From contig JACATO010000598.1 of assembly GCA_018389105.1 (NCBI GenBank), positions 124,001 through 188,000 of the forward strand: a stretch of 64,000 nt of DNA, written 5' to 3'. The DNA comes from Nautilus pompilius (Eukaryota > Mollusca > Cephalopoda > Nautilida > Nautilidae). The position numbers and the translations under genes were made by a program. The notes under the pieces were generated by a model. That model was not told where the DNA came from. It saw only the letters and a program-made list of their open reading frames with translations, and did no database searches. This document shows positions 34,901 through 49,900 of this stretch, in pieces (the first letter of the stretch is position 1; every line of letters starts with the position of its first letter).

Positions 34901-37900
34901 GGGGATGGGTTGGTGTGGTGCATTTGTTGAGGGTGTGTGTGTTGGGAGCTGGGTCAGTTCCACGTTCGGCCTCCACAGCTGTTTATAAGCGAGGTCTTAT
35001 TTTGACCTGTGTTTGTATTGGTGTACCTATTTCTAAGAGAGCAGCGGGCCATCCAAACTCCTTTGTAGTACAGCAGGAGGGGTAGGATTTGTCCAGGCTG
35101 AACTCTCGAAACAGTTTTCTCTCTGTATATCCTTAGCAGTCTGAAGGTATTGTTTTTGCCACTGTTTATTTTTATTAAGTCCAACTGGAGTGAAGGGAGG
35201 GGATGGAGCTGATTTTGGATTTTGTAAAATGGATGGAGACCTGTTTTGTCTCTGTTTAGTTAATTCGAGTTTGTTTTGAAGGCCTCCCCTGTTGGGAAGC
35301 CAGGGACTTTCTCGTATGGTGACTTGATGAGAAGTAACCCGACCGTTGCGGTGGTGTTCATCGCAATGGTTGGCGCACAATTCCACATCAAACACTGGTA
35401 ATTATCACAAGTGGCTCTCCAAATGATGTTGTGAACCTGTAAGCAGATTTAAAAACAAAGACAAACACATGGTTAGTCCATTTGTGGGGGGGCTAATGAT
35501 TACAGGAGGAGTTAGTTATAAATAGAGGCTTTTTAATAGGAGAGAGAAAAAAAAAAACAAACCGAAATTCAGGTTGTTGAGTTTAATGTAGTTGACTCAA
35601 AGGGTTGGCCTAGTGTGTTGATCAGATTAGTGGTTGATGGTGGTGGGTTGTTGATGGTTGACAGTTGAGTAGTTGATGTTGGCAGGTGGTTGAGGATTCA
35701 GAGATGATCAGTTGAAATGGCGAGTTGTTGGGGTTATCCAATGTGCAGCTGTAGTGTGTGTGTCAGAGGATGTTGATTAACCAGATGGATGAATGGTTTG
35801 CTCTGTCAGTAATGCTGGAATTCATCATGACTGCATAACGAAAACGTTACATATTTTTGGAATAGTTTTTTGGTTGAGGTGAGCTGACCGCTCTCTAAAG
35901 CCTTACGACTACCCCAAGCTATCTGCTGTGCAGTGAAGACCAGGAAGTTCGAAAGGCAGTCCTTTTTACTTTTTTGCAGGCGCCAGTACAAAATAAGTTT
36001 TTCCTGGGGACTTTTAATTTTAAAGATCAAATCTCAGACTAGCCACCACAGTTCTATATTCATTGGACATGAAAAGATAGTGATTTACCGTCTCGTCCTC
36101 AGTACAGGTGAGGCATTTTTGTGATTTAACAATTTTCCATTTCTGCTTATTTTCCCTCGTTGGGAGTACATCTCTTAAGATTTTCCAGTGAGTGTCAGAG
36201 GAGTATCCATCCATGAGGTGATTTATGGAACTTTTCCAGATTCTATCCCATGGAAGTGGTCCTGAATTTAGTGTACCTTCCCACTCCCCCCTGTAGTCTG
36301 GTTCCTTGATAGGTTGTGATGCCAGGAAGAAGTAGATATCACATTGGGATAGTTTGTCTAGATCAACTGTATTAGTACTACCTAAGCTTACTACTTTGTT
36401 TGTACCTATGTTAGAGTTGATCAAATTGGTTAGTGCTGTTACATGATAGTGGGTTAAGTTTTCTTTTGGCTCTGTATGGTTTTAGTTTGTTAGTTAAAGC
36501 ATGCAGACCATTTGGAATGTTAAATGCCATAGCTAAGCGATCATTGAATAAGTTTTGTCATCTTGGTCTATTATCTACCATCCTTATGATGTCTATTATA
36601 TTTTTAATTTATTGAGCACCTATTTTGCTCTCTAGGTTTAGGAGATTTAAACCACCTTGACTTTGAGGGAGTCTTGTTATTTGTTTATTTGCCAGGTGTT
36701 TGCGCCCCTGCCAGAGAAACTGATCGAGATCGGCTTCAATGGAGGAGTGCGCCCAACCTGGCAGCCCTATGATTTTAGATTTGTAGTAGATTTTGGGGGT
36801 GGTGTAGGTGTTGATTAAGTGGGTTTTGGTAAAGGAGAGGTTAGATGAGGACCAGCCTGTTAGTTGGGCTTTTATTTTGTTAATGGTGGGGATCCAATTG
36901 TCTTTTTGTGTGTTAGTCCGGTTGTTAGTGGGGAAGAAGATACCTGGGAGTTTTATCTTGTCATCCACCCATTCGATTTTGTATCGTTGTATAGGCTTTT
37001 GGGCACCCCCAAGCCATGCTGCCTTAGTCTTCTTTCAGTTGATCTTCGCCCGAGGCCTTTTGGTAGACTTCAAGGGCTTTGAAGGCTGCTTCCACGCTGG
37101 CTGCATCTTGCAGCAGAAGGGTGGTGTCATCCACATATTGTTGGATTTCAATTCCCTGGATTCCAATGATATGTTGATTTTTCCGGATCAGGGCAGCCAG
37201 CAGCTCTGCAGTGAGCACATAAAGCATGGCGCTTAGGAGGCACCCCCTGCCTGATCCCTCTTGATGGGTGGAAGGACGAAGATGTGTAGCTGTTTTGAAG
37301 GATTTGGATTTGGTTGTAGGTTAGTTTTATGAAGTTAATGAAATACTCCCCAATGTCAAGGGTTTTAAGTGTCTTAAGCAGAAAATTCCAGCCTGCTCTA
37401 TCAAAGGCTTTTTGTTGATCAACGGCTAGCATTATTTCTATGGAACTTTGTGTTCATCCTACTTATTTCTCTGAACAGTTGGAGCGTACTTACGATGCTT
37501 CTGCCTGGAACTAAACAGGTCTGGTTTGCACTGATAACTTTATCCATAACTTTGGCTAGCCTATTTGCTAACAACATCTTAGCTATGATTTTATAATCAC
37601 TATTTAGGAGATTCATGGGCCTCCAGTTCCAAGCACACTGTCGCCCCCCTTTGGTAGCAGAATGACAGTAGCAATACGTTGGCTTTCTGAGAGCACCCCC
37701 TTACTCTGTGCTATGCGCAATCATTTTCAGATTCCTAGCTAGGAGATATTCAAATCTCTTATAGAAATCCAGTGTAAGGCCATCATTTCCTGGGGTTTTA
37801 TCTTTATTTGAAGCCCTAATGGCTTGTTTTATTTCTTGGGTGGTTATGGGTCCTTTGCAGAGCTCAGTTTCTAGAGGGTCTAGTTTATTTTATAGATACA

Positions 37901-40900
37901 CCATGATGCTGTCCTGAGCTGACTGGCAAGTGTCTTCTCTACTGTATAACTCTTTATAGTACCGAGTCTCTTCCCTAATTATATCGGCTATGTTGGTTAA
38001 GATGCGGCTCTTGTTATTTATAATTTTGTTTATAGATTTCCTGTCTGTCTTAGCTTTTTTCTAAACCACAGAAAGACCTCCTACAACCTTTGCCATTCAT
38101 GGCTGGTACTCATAGCACCTTCTGTTTTGTTTAATTGCATTCTGACTAACTGGGTTTTGATGGCTTCAACTTTATTGACTCTATCTAACCATATTGCCGC
38201 TTTGTTTAATTCTAAGTTTAATTCCTCTTTCAGTCTATTTTCTAAATAGACCCTATAATCGTTACACGCCTGACAATATTTAATACTAAATTCCCTTAAC
38301 TTATCCTTACCTAAGTCCCACCACTCCAGGAGGTCATCAAACTCACCCAGACGAAGCAACCAGCTTTCCCAGAAACTCTGTACGCTCTCAACATATTCTG
38401 ACTCCGTCAGCATAGTATTATTGAGTTTTGAGAGCCCAGGTCCCCTGGTGTTCTCCTGAGCAGCTAGAAAGCTGGCCTTAACCTGAAAGTGGTCACTCCA
38501 TGCAATAACGTCATGTGAAACTTCTTGGAATTGTCTAGCTACATTTTTAGAAATATACACTGTCTAATCTAGTCGCTACTTTGTATTTCTTACAGTAATG
38601 AGTGTACGATTTAGCGTTTGGGCGTTTATATCTAAATGCATCGACCACGCCAAACTGCAAATACATGGTTTGCAGCTGCAACTTTCCGATCAGGTGTGTC
38701 CTACTCTTAATGTCCGGTCCCTGCCTAATGAGTTCATGGGAGGGGACGCAGTTAAAAATACCTAGTATATAAATATCTTCTGCAGGGTAGGACCTAAGTT
38801 CCTGCTCTAGTTTGTCTTTGAAGTTCTGAAGGAATGCTGCACGCTCCTTCCCGACAGTAGGAACATACACCGATACAGTCATTACTTTTCTTTGGAACTG
38901 ATTTTGGTAACTAGCTATAACAATTCTTCCTTGATTATCACTGTAAGAGTGTTCTATTTTAATGTTTAAACTATGATGAAATAAAATGGCTATGCCTTTT
39001 TTTTTTTTTTTTTTTTGTCCCTACTGAATCTAAGCTTGTAAGTGTTAATCCTGTCCAGTTAGTAAAGTACCTATCTACTTCCTGGTTAGTTTGTAAGTGA
39101 AGTTCTTGCATGCAGAATGTTCTAGATCTAGAAAATCATTCCAATGTTTGTTGTATTTTATCCCCCTCAAATTCAGGGATAAGAATTCCATACGTCTAGC
39201 CATAATCGCTAAATCTAGCTCATCGTCCTTTGGACGTTACCAGGTTGTAGCTGAAAAGGTCAGTCCAGAATGGAAGTGTCACCTATTCAGATGATCACAT
39301 CCATGCCTTCAATCCCCTGAGTCATCAGTGCAGGCTGTGAAGGGATTGTTGTTTGAGTGATATTTGTTTTGGAAGTCATTTCGAGGGATTTGGATCTCCT
39401 CACTGGCTGTTTCCTTTCTGACCTTTTTTCCTCCTTTTTAGGAGGGGAGCTCACTGCTGATCTCTGCCTTCCTCTTTTACCTTTAGAGGCCTTGATTTTA
39501 ATTTTGGCCTCTTCAGTTGGTGATTCATCCTCTGCTGCCTCTTCTTGTTTTTTCGGCTGTCAGGTCAAGCATTATTATTTCAGGTCCTTGAGCTGACACC
39601 CTGGTTGTTGTCCTCTGTGTTGCTTTTAATGAGGGGCAACTAATTATTACAGATTTGGCATGTTGAGCAGTATGGTGGCGGGCTTGGCTGATCTCTATAC
39701 ACTACTGTTATTGGCCCGCCACCGTGTGTGTGATCCTTCTGGGGATGGATTCCCTTAGGATCATCTTCCCGCTCCTTTGTCCAGACCAAAAGGGCATAAT
39801 GGGAAGACAATCATATTTGAAGGGTACTGTTACTTTTCCATATTTTTTGAGGATTTGCACAGGTATATCCTCATTGACGGCTTGGGGAAGTCTGCAGACT
39901 TTCACCCACGCAACCAGGTTTGCTCCTCTCAAAGGATAAGATATTCCTCTTATTTTTAGGTTTTTGGTTGAAAGTAGGTCGGCATATTTGTTAGTCTTAC
40001 AGGCTATTTCAATGGCCTGATTATACCCTCTTAGAATGGCCTGCACCTTATCAGTCAGGCCAGCAGCCTCCGTAATTGCTTGTCCCACATCCATGTTGTT
40101 TACTCTGGTTCCTGCACGCAAGAACAGGGAGCATTTTTGGTTGAAGGTTGTTTTGATCTTGGGCGTAATATCCAAATCTTCAAGAAACTTCTTGAAAGAT
40201 AGGGAGTCGTCATTTGTCTCCACATCTTCTGAGCAGGTCAATCCTTCAATAACTTCGAAAATACTTTGGCTTATGACTTGAGCGTAAGTATTGGTTTCAG
40301 TGGACGTTGACGGCTGAGGCTCCATGACGATTGAGAAGCCTCACACACCACACCACAAAAAAAGTGCTAGTAATAAACATAGCAACAAGAAATGAAGGGG
40401 TTTAGTAGGAAAAGCACGATAAATACAAAGAACTACGCAACAAGAACTAAATCTTCAAAAGAAATGCGAAAATTCCAAAAATTCAGAAAAAAAAACTAGG
40501 AAACAATCAAAATACTTACTTGAAGAATTCTTCATCAAAATTTGGTCTGGTACTTTTGGATTCCAATTTTCCAGGCGACACTACTGGGTCTTGCAGGAGA
40601 AGGCCGAGAAGCGATCAAGGATTTAGCTAATAGTTGGCCACCAAATGTGGAGGGATGGAGTTCGTACTTATGTCCAGGGTTTCTCTTTTGATGGTCAAAC
40701 AGCTGTGGCATGCTGACATCACTTCCTTTGGGAAACTGTGAACTGCCTTCAGCTTCTATTTAGTTGGGTTCACATTAGAAAAAAATTTAAAAAAACTATT
40801 GAATTTTACAGAAAATCCAGGAATATGTGGAAAGCTTCAGCAGACAACCTCTGGTCCTGTATGGGGAGTCTGGCTGTGGAAAGACATCTATCATGGCTAT

Positions 40901-43900
40901 GGCAGCCAAATTAGCTGAGCAGTGGTTAGATGGCAGTGCAGCAGTCATCCTGAGGTAGTGTAGTCTGGTTGCATCTTGTGATTTTCTGAATCTAAGACAA
41001 CAGGCAGATCTTTGGAAAACTGCTGTTCTTGATGATAATATTGATAGAATGCAATGTGAAAATGAATCCATCAAAGGTTGGATGAATTTTATATAATACA
41101 CTTATTAAAACTATTAATAATCCAACAGATTATGTAACAAAAAAAGTTGTTACTCCTTTTTTACTGACTAAAATTGATTTCTCTTTGTATATACTATTAA
41201 CAGTATAAAATTACTTGGGAAGTCAATTTCTGCTAAAAGAATATTAATTTTATTTCCTATCCACCAGGAAATGTTATTTTTTGTCTACTCAATAAATCAT
41301 GTTCTCCAGGCCTCATTCTTATTTATTCTTTAAAATACTGATTTATATCTTGGTTAGTTGTAAAACACAAATTGAAAAGAATTTTCTATTTTCTCTCCAT
41401 CTCTCTCTCTCGGTTACTTGGTAGGTCTCTCACAGCAGTTTCAGAGCTGAAAACTTATTAGACATTTAAACTATTCTGTGAAAGGTAACTAACTAGTTTG
41501 CCATATGTTGAACTTATGCAACATTATACATATCCTTTTATAAATGTATCTATTTAAAAAATTCAAATATACAAATGAAAAAAATTTTTTCCATAAATAC
41601 ACATGATTTTTTTAAAAAATTTTTTGTCTTTTATAACTTTTAGATTTTTGGGAACTACTCCATCTAGTTCAAACATAAGAAGTCTCCTGTCCACAATTAT
41701 AGATCAAGTGCAGATGATCTACTCTGACAACCAGGAGATTCCAACAGTAGGTGGAGACTAAGTCATTTACTGCAGAGAAACAATTTTATTGGTTGGCCAC
41801 AAACTGGGGACTTTGTTCAAAGAAACATATGACTGATGGTCCTATTTTTGCTGGGCTTCAATTGAACAGTGATAGAGGGAGTGGGGGCAGAGACTGACGT
41901 TAGTACCATCAAGATGTTCTGGGACCAGTGCAAGAAAACTTATATTTATGTCAACACATTTTGATTTATGCCTAAAATATTAACTGGTTTGTTTTTATTT
42001 TGTGCATACGAAACGTACAAACAAACATTTCGAGGTAATGAGTATTTTTTACACAGATTTTTAAGAGTTAATTCCCTTGCTGAGGTATTTAATAGCAGCA
42101 GTAATATTACAAGTGCAATTCATTGTAATTGATTGGACTGTAGTTGTAACTTGGTTATTTGCCCCACTCAAAAATGAAAACAAAATTTACAAATAAAATA
42201 CTTTCTCATGCTCAAGGGCCCTTTTATGTGCCAAATCAGGGTACTTTAGTTAAGCACAAAATCACAGCCGAGAATCGGGAACCTTTCGCTAAATGCAGGA
42301 TGTTAAGCACGTGTGTGCTAAGTGACGTCTCTCACTTGTCTTATATCACCCACCTGCCGTTTTTTTTTTTATTGAATAGCAACTGTTTGTTCGTTGTAGC
42401 TACACAACGACTGTAGGATTGCATTTTTTGTATTTTCAGGATCAAAAGAAGTTGACCGAAAGATTTCTGGATGTTCTGAAAAGGGGCACTGAAACAAAGC
42501 CCTTGCTGTTGATTCTGGATTCATTGGATCAGCTAAATTCTGCTGAAGGTGGCCGACAGCTCAGCTGGTTTCCTAAGAATGCGCTTCCACTGCACACAAA
42601 AGTGATTGTCTCCACTTTACCGGGTAGAGAGTACGAATCTTTTCCTAGATTGCAGGTCGGTTGATTTGTTTGCCCTCTTATAGCACACCTGCACTGTTAT
42701 AACCAACAGGTTCTTCTTTGTCTGGCTGTTTGTTTGTTTGCTTTTTTACCTACATATTCATATATCTGTCTGCATAGGGATCTACCCAGGATTTTTCAGT
42801 GTACTTCCATACACCAACTTACAAGGCCTTCATAAAAGTTAGGGACCTAAAACTGAAAAAAAAAAAAAATAAATAGTAAATATGCATATAATTAATTGTA
42901 ATGATAAGATTTCTGATTCTTTAATTTTGATGAAAGATTTTTCAAAAGGTATTTTTTATTACCAACTTGAAAGGCTGTCATAAGTTGAGTCACGATCTGT
43001 CTACTTGGTTATCTGTCGGTGTTCTTCACAGCGTCTCCATTTTCCCTTACACACTAATCAGGAAGGTAAGGCTTAGCATCTGGAACACTTGTGTACGTTT
43101 GCTTCTGTGGCCCACTACTGTAAAGGTGCTCTTGAATCTCAGACTCTGGTCATTCCTCCTCGACCTTTCCTACAGAGGCGGGTGGGCCAGTCCACAGTGT
43201 TTTTAAGAGAGCAATGCAGGGAAGTCATCTTTAAATCCATTGGTGAAAATGACACGGCCTGTGCACATTTCCTGCAGGCACAAACAGAGTTTTGATTTCT
43301 GATTTCAGTCCATGGTAAAAGATTTGAACCAGTTCTTAGAGGTCCCTAAACTGGCGGAGAGCGACCTGAGCACCATTGTCAACAGGTGGCTGGCCACCAG
43401 TCACCGGACATTGACAAAACAACAGATGGATATCTTACTACAGTCCTTCCAGAATTGCCCATTGCCTTTGTTCTTGAAGCTATCCTTTGATGAAGCTTGC
43501 AGCTGGAAATCGTACTCTTTGATGGATGCTACAGTGTTAAAAGAAACAGTCAGGGAGAGCATCATTAGCTTGTTTACTCAGATTGAAATCATGCATGGAA
43601 AACTGCTTGTATCCCGTTCTTTAGGATACTTAACCCTTGGTAAGGTTTACTGCACTTCTGTTAGGAACACTGGTAGAAAGATTTGTCAATTTAAGCATAA
43701 TACCACAGATTTAATATTCATATCAGAGCTAGCTTTAATAAATATTTGTCCCGGTTGAGAGGAGAACTTGTAAAGCTAATCTGTTATTGTGCTGCTGCTT
43801 GTGTGTAAATTTGTTTTGAATCAGATGATCAATTTACAAGATGATGACAAGAGTAGAACAAAAGATGCAGTAGGATGCATTGCATGTGGTAGTTTTATTC

Positions 43901-46900
43901 TGGCATTCTTCAAGATAGTTTTATCAGGGATGGCATTAAAAAGTATTCCAGTTTTTTGCCTGACCTTTAAATTTGATGATCAAAAAGCTTTTGACGTGTT
44001 TCTTGTAGCCAAGAACGGACTCTCAGAATCTGAGCTTGAAGACATCTTGTCTTGTGATGAGGATGTTTTGAATGATGTCTACATGTACTGGACCCCACCC
44101 ATTCGTCGCCTGCCGCCACTGCTGCTGGTCAGGGTGAAGCATGACCTTCAAGAGTATCTCGGTGGGTATTTCCACTATTATAGGCATCCTCTTGTCAGAT
44201 GGATAGCTCAAAGAACTTCAGGGTAAAAATACAGAAGTGAACCCTCCCTGGGCCACTTATTTAGACCAGAACCAGGTAAAACATCTAAGAAATTAAAAAT
44301 AAGTTATTTTTGTTTTATGGATTTTATTCATTTTTTTTTTAATTAGGTTAAAAAAAAAACATTTGCATGTCCTGCAAACCACAATTAGTGATATAATGGC
44401 AACTGAGTTACTGTTAAGGGTTTTGAGTGCCTCTGGGTGATCCCCCCCCTCTCTTTGAAGAAAAATTACAAATGGCTGCTGGCTGGCGGAGCGATGCAAT
44501 CCGAGGAGGCTTATTCTTTTATTAATCCAAAGTTCAAAGCATCACTGAGGATTGCAGGGAATTGGTTCATTCATTAAAAGAAAAAAAGCCACCAGCTTTT
44601 TGGAGGAGTTTATTTTTTAACATGGTACTGCTGCAATCAGTGAGTGCAGAGGACAGTGCGCGCACAGAGATGCCAAGTGAAACACCTGCGATGTTTTCTT
44701 GCAGTCGATCGTGGAGCGGACAGCGTTCGAGTTTTCTACTGGTATCATCGTCAGTTCATCGAAGCAGCAAAAACCAGGTATTGTTCAGACTTGGAGAAGA
44801 CTCGGCTGATGGAGCATACCCTCGCAGACTACTTCAGTGGCACATGGGCTTGTGGTAAGATTTAGCAATTGCTCTCCGTTCTCTCCCCATCTCTCTCTCA
44901 TCTCTCTGTTCTCTGTATTTGCACATTTTCTTTATGGATCTCTTGTTTTTCCTGGCAGATTGCGAACATCCTTTTTAAGCAAACAAATTTATAATAATTT
45001 ATTTTTTTAAAATATAAAGTTTGATAATTATATCCATTTGTGGGCATTGCAAAGGCATTAAGTTCTGAGGGAGATGAAAACAGAAATGTTTACATCGTTT
45101 GGATGTACTGGGTTTGTTCGTAGAATATTTTGTTGTAACAAAATAAAATGTTTCTCCTCCACTTTTTTTGGTCTTGGATCAGTAAGAAATAAATTTTAAA
45201 ACGTTTAGCTAAACTGACGTAATTTTTCATTTGTCAGTAGTCAAGGGCACTACCGCCACAGCATCTCTGTATTGCTGAGGGTTAGATTAGATTTCTTGGC
45301 TGCCTTAGTTCCCTCTAAATGTCGGAGAACTGCTTTTTTACTATTATTTGAAGTTCTAAACATTTTTTTTTTTTTACATTGCATTTAAAGAAAACCTCAT
45401 TTAAGTGTATTTCCTTATTTTCATAGGCAATTCCAAGCCCTTTGTTGATAAAATGGGCAGGAAAAGCCAAGCAGATAGGCTGGTGGCCGCGCAACCTCTG
45501 GAGTTTGAAAACTGTCCAAACTTGCGGAAACTGAACAACCTACCCATTCATCTCATACGTGCTAGGCTCTTGGACAGACTGAAGGGAGAAGTTCTCTGCA
45601 ACTTTGAGTTCCTTATGGCTAAACTAAAAGCAACTTCAGTGAGGTAAGCTTCATATAATTTTATCTCGACTATTGAGGTAATCTTACTGTTCAGTGTGTG
45701 TAAAGGGAGGGAGAGATGTTTTCCATCGTTGGAGATGTTTTCACGTGCTTTTAATGCTGCATTTTCTAATATTTGATGAAAATTAGAGAAATAGGAAACA
45801 GTTCATTAACATTTGTATCCAGCACAACCGACAGAATGCTATGCATCCTTTAGCAGTTATGCACACTTTCACCTAAAGATAGGATTGTCAGAAAGATGCT
45901 TGGTGGTTTTGGCCAGTTTCTATTAGCTTCAGTTTGTGGTGAAGGAGGGGTTGTATTTGATCTAATGGCATGTAGCGCTCAGTGCAACAGCTTTCAGTTG
46001 TAGCCATTTTTTTAATAAACTAACTTCAAGCATCACATTGTTGATTGTAGTCTTTCATGTTTCCTTTGATTCCGTTGTCAGTTTGTCACACCTTTCCTTA
46101 CAAAGTGGCGGACATAGCTAATGTGGGCCAACAGTAGGCCGCCTTGTTTCATTTGCTTTTAAAATTATTTATACAGGCAGATCTTGGATGACTTTACATT
46201 TGCTTTGAATATCTTTAAAGAAGATTCAATTATCAGAACAGTTACAGAATGCCTTCAGCTCTCACAAGATGCTCTAAACTATGATCCCAATCTGCTGCCT
46301 GTACAGTTACTGGGGCGGTTACCTGACTTACAGGTATGTAATAGGTAATTAAGCTTTTTTTTGGTTTTTATATATAATTTACTTTGGATAACTTGAATTG
46401 TCAGTGCGTGTCTGTTTCAGAGAAGACCTGAAGGAAGCTTTCAAATTATTTAGGGATTTTGAGTGTGAACAGTAAAAGAAAAAAACTATAGCTCTTAAGT
46501 TGGCTAAGGTACCATCACCTTTGATGTTATAAAAATTTGTTATATATGAGTGAAATAAATAAGCAGCAGAGGTGTTTAGTGTTGAAGATGAACATGAAGC
46601 TGAAATTGGAGTTTCTGATTATGAGTGTGTAAATGAAGGGGAGGAGAAAGATGAAGAGGGAGAAGATGATGGGAAGAATTAAAAATCAAATTAAGAGGCA
46701 TTTATTTTCTCTGGTGGCTTCCTGCTGTGGTAAGTAAATTACTAGATAAGTTTACCAGTAGTTCTTCGGCTAATTTCTTCGACAATTGTGTAGAGACTTG
46801 AAGACTTGGTTCATGTTATTTCATAACAGCCACCTGCTTTATAATAGTTTGTTTGTAATGCAAACCCCATTATTCTACCAAGATTGCATGCACGTGAGAG

Positions 46901-49900
46901 AGATTTTGGACTTGTAGTCAGTCATTGCTGAGCAGCTTTCTGAGTGTAGCATATTGCCAGATATCTTATCTCGTTTTGCTTTATCTTTAATTGTAGTTTT
47001 AGAAGCAGATATGTGTGGAGTCTAAAATATCCTATTATTTTAAAAGATAACATTCACGCAATGGTTAGCACTTAGTAGAACTGTGCTGAAAGATGTCTGG
47101 ATGAAGACAATAGATATGGCAACTGCAAGAATACTCGAAAACTGGCAGTGCAGAAAGAAAATATATACTTGTTTAGTACAGAAATCTTTTGTTTGCAGTA
47201 TTGCATTGAAAGAACTATCCATAATTTTCAACAATTACTGCATTTTTTTGTTCCCCCAGGAGTTAAATACTTTGCTCAGTCATTGCCAGTCATCTCCTGT
47301 GTGCTTCCTGGAACCAGACAGAAGAATACTTATACCCCCTGGAGGTCAGCTTGTTCACTGCATCCCAGCACACAAGGCAGATGTTACATCTTTAGACATT
47401 ACCTGTGATGGAACTCTCATCGCTACATGTGAGTACTGCCTGATACCCATGTAGGAGAGCTCATTCTTTCTTTTCCAGAATGTTATCTGAGTGAAGGAAC
47501 AGGCAGTGAGTGGAAAAGGCATTTATTTTGTCTGTCTGTCTTTGAAGTAAATAACTTTTGTTTTTGTTTTTTTTTTAATTCTAGGTGGCCATGATGGAAC
47601 CATCAAGTTTTGGGACATTTTAAAAGGTCATTTGGTGAATGCTGCTGATGAGATTTGGGGGGATCCAGAAAAAGTCAGATTCTGCGATAGCGACAGATTG
47701 GTAGCCTCAAATCCAGAAGGCTCCATTGTATTTGTCAAGGTAGAAACAGCTGAAATATCACACAGAATCAGCATCAAATCTCTAGAGAGTTTGCACAAAA
47801 CAGACCAGGTGCAGTTCGACGCCTGTGGCAAAGACAAGACCTGCTTAGTGATATTAGCTAAATATTGTGTCTACATGTATGATGTTTCTGGCGTCTGCTT
47901 GAACAAGATCAACATCACACAGCTCAAAAAGAAAGAGGAAGAGTTTTTTCCCTTTAGTCCAATTGCAGGTTAGTCTCTCCTGGTGCAAATAATCAACCCT
48001 CTATATACCACCTGGGGTACATTTGCAACCCCATTACCTTTCAAATCTCTGTTAGCACAAATTGAGCCAGGGGCTCTGACACACTACCTTCTTCATTAAC
48101 AGAACCTTTTATAATGACAACTGGACATCACTCCAAATCGATGTTTTATATTACAAATGTGTTGACAAAATATGCAGCTACTAACTGGTGGTTCTGGGCT
48201 GAGTAAGTAAAAACTGATGTGGTATATATGAGGGTTAATATGCAGAAGCAAAGTTATTACGGTATGAAATATAATTTTTATGTATAATTGGTGATTGTAG
48301 CAGCCATAACCTTATGGAATATCAGTTACCTCCAAGAGAGACTTTAATATCAGGCATATTTAACCAAGGTTAAACAAACTTGAGAGCAAGACTATCTTTA
48401 GTTCGATTTAGGACTTTTGTTTTTTGTACTTATTATTCACATAAATGAACCCATTAAATTGCGTAAATATCTTGAGATAAAGGTTTTTATAACAAACTTT
48501 GGTTTGAAGATAATTTAATTAATTCTGAATTTTATTTTTCTTTTTTGTCATATTCAAGGTTCTGCCAATTTTAGTGTTGCAGCCACTGGCAGTTCCTCCT
48601 CCTGCTTTGTGATGAAGTTATTGACATCGGGCCAGTATCTGCATGAAGTTACTCGACAACCTCTGACTGACAATGAGGATGAGGACGAAGATGAATTGAC
48701 TGCAGATGCCCTTGCAATATCCCATGATGAAAAGCACATGTTTGTTAATTACAGTGATGATCTTCTTTTTGTCTACAATTTGAAAACAATGGAAAAAACC
48801 AAGACACTCAAAGGTAAAATTTCATATGGAGTAGTAGCACCAGCGATTTAAGGTTAAGAAACTTAATTTTAAGACCCCTGTTGCCAGTTAAAGTCTGATT
48901 TCCAATGCCTCTTGCATCAAATATCTGGTTGTAAAACTTATAACAAAGCTCTCTCTCTCTCTCTCTCTAACTCCTGTAGTCACCAGGAACACAAATTTTG
49001 TCATAACTCTCACAATGGTGAATTTTTTTCTACATGGAAACATGGAGTGCACAGCTGCAAATGTCTTCAGTAATTGCCAAACAGGAAACTATAAGGGCCT
49101 GTTACATGCACAAGTTAAACTTTTAAAAATCTCTTATCTTTTTATTTAATCAAAATATTTTCAATATAAACAAATTTGTAAAAAATAAAAAGCTCTATCA
49201 ATATTTTAGTTCTAGAAGTGACTGCATTGTTCAGTCTCATGAAGAAGAAACCTCATGTAGTTCTCTCAAATCTGGCAGTTTTCATCTTACTGGGTTTTTC
49301 ATGTGAGCTATTTTTCTAACGTGTTCCGAGTGCGAGTTCTAAGGTAAATGGAAAAATTCTGATATACGAATGATGAAACATTTTCTCTCTCCTTACTTGG
49401 CTAGTCTCATTAAGTGTGGTGGGCTTACTACTGTATAGCGACTGGGATGCACAAGGTACAGGCTACTGCAGCAGAGTGAGAAACCATGAAGCTGCCTGTG
49501 CCCAGAACAGATCGCCATGAGTTAGGGTTGCTATTCATGGTACTAGCCATCTGTTGATTAGCATGTTTCTTGTTTATAAGATATTCTCAAGAGTCTTAGA
49601 AGAATCATTTTAAAATGTAATAAACTTTGGTAGAAGCATCATAAATATAGAATAGGATAAATTACGAGCATCAGTTAGGATAACTTATGTAAGTAGCTTA
49701 ACAAAAATGAGTATTTGGGTAAATCATGGTGCAGGTGCATGATGGAACTTGTTGATTGGTGTTTATCGTTACAGGCGAAAAGTCTGACAAGTTGCATCTA
49801 TCCCTTGATGACCAGTTTTTGTATTTTTCGAGTGACCAAAAGATCATGGCTTGGGATCTGAAGGCAGATAAATGCACTGAGAGAATTTCTCAGTCTGGTG

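Larger units (their letters stand above)
34858..40740 (-). mobile_element. Degenerate Tx1/L1-like LINE
   Basis: About 5.8 kb on the minus strand inside NACHT-WD intron 8. It has a 5' leader (about 40740-40326), ORF1 (40325-39708 plus a shifted zinc-finger tail), ORF2 with endonuclease (from 39203) and reverse transcriptase (about 37600-36600), a 3' region, and a T18 run at 34858-34875 that is its poly(A) tail. Two ORFs, an apurinic-type endonuclease and this RT style place it in the L1 superfamily; Tx1 is the better guess from the gag-like ORF1. Frameshifts and stops show that it is dead. The 5' boundary is approximate. Confidence 0.85.

Noticed and set aside
43089..43295. 68-codon ORF between NACHT-WD exons 11 and 12
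   Set aside because: Exons 11 and 12 join in frame without it, and its frame and sequence do not fit the family.
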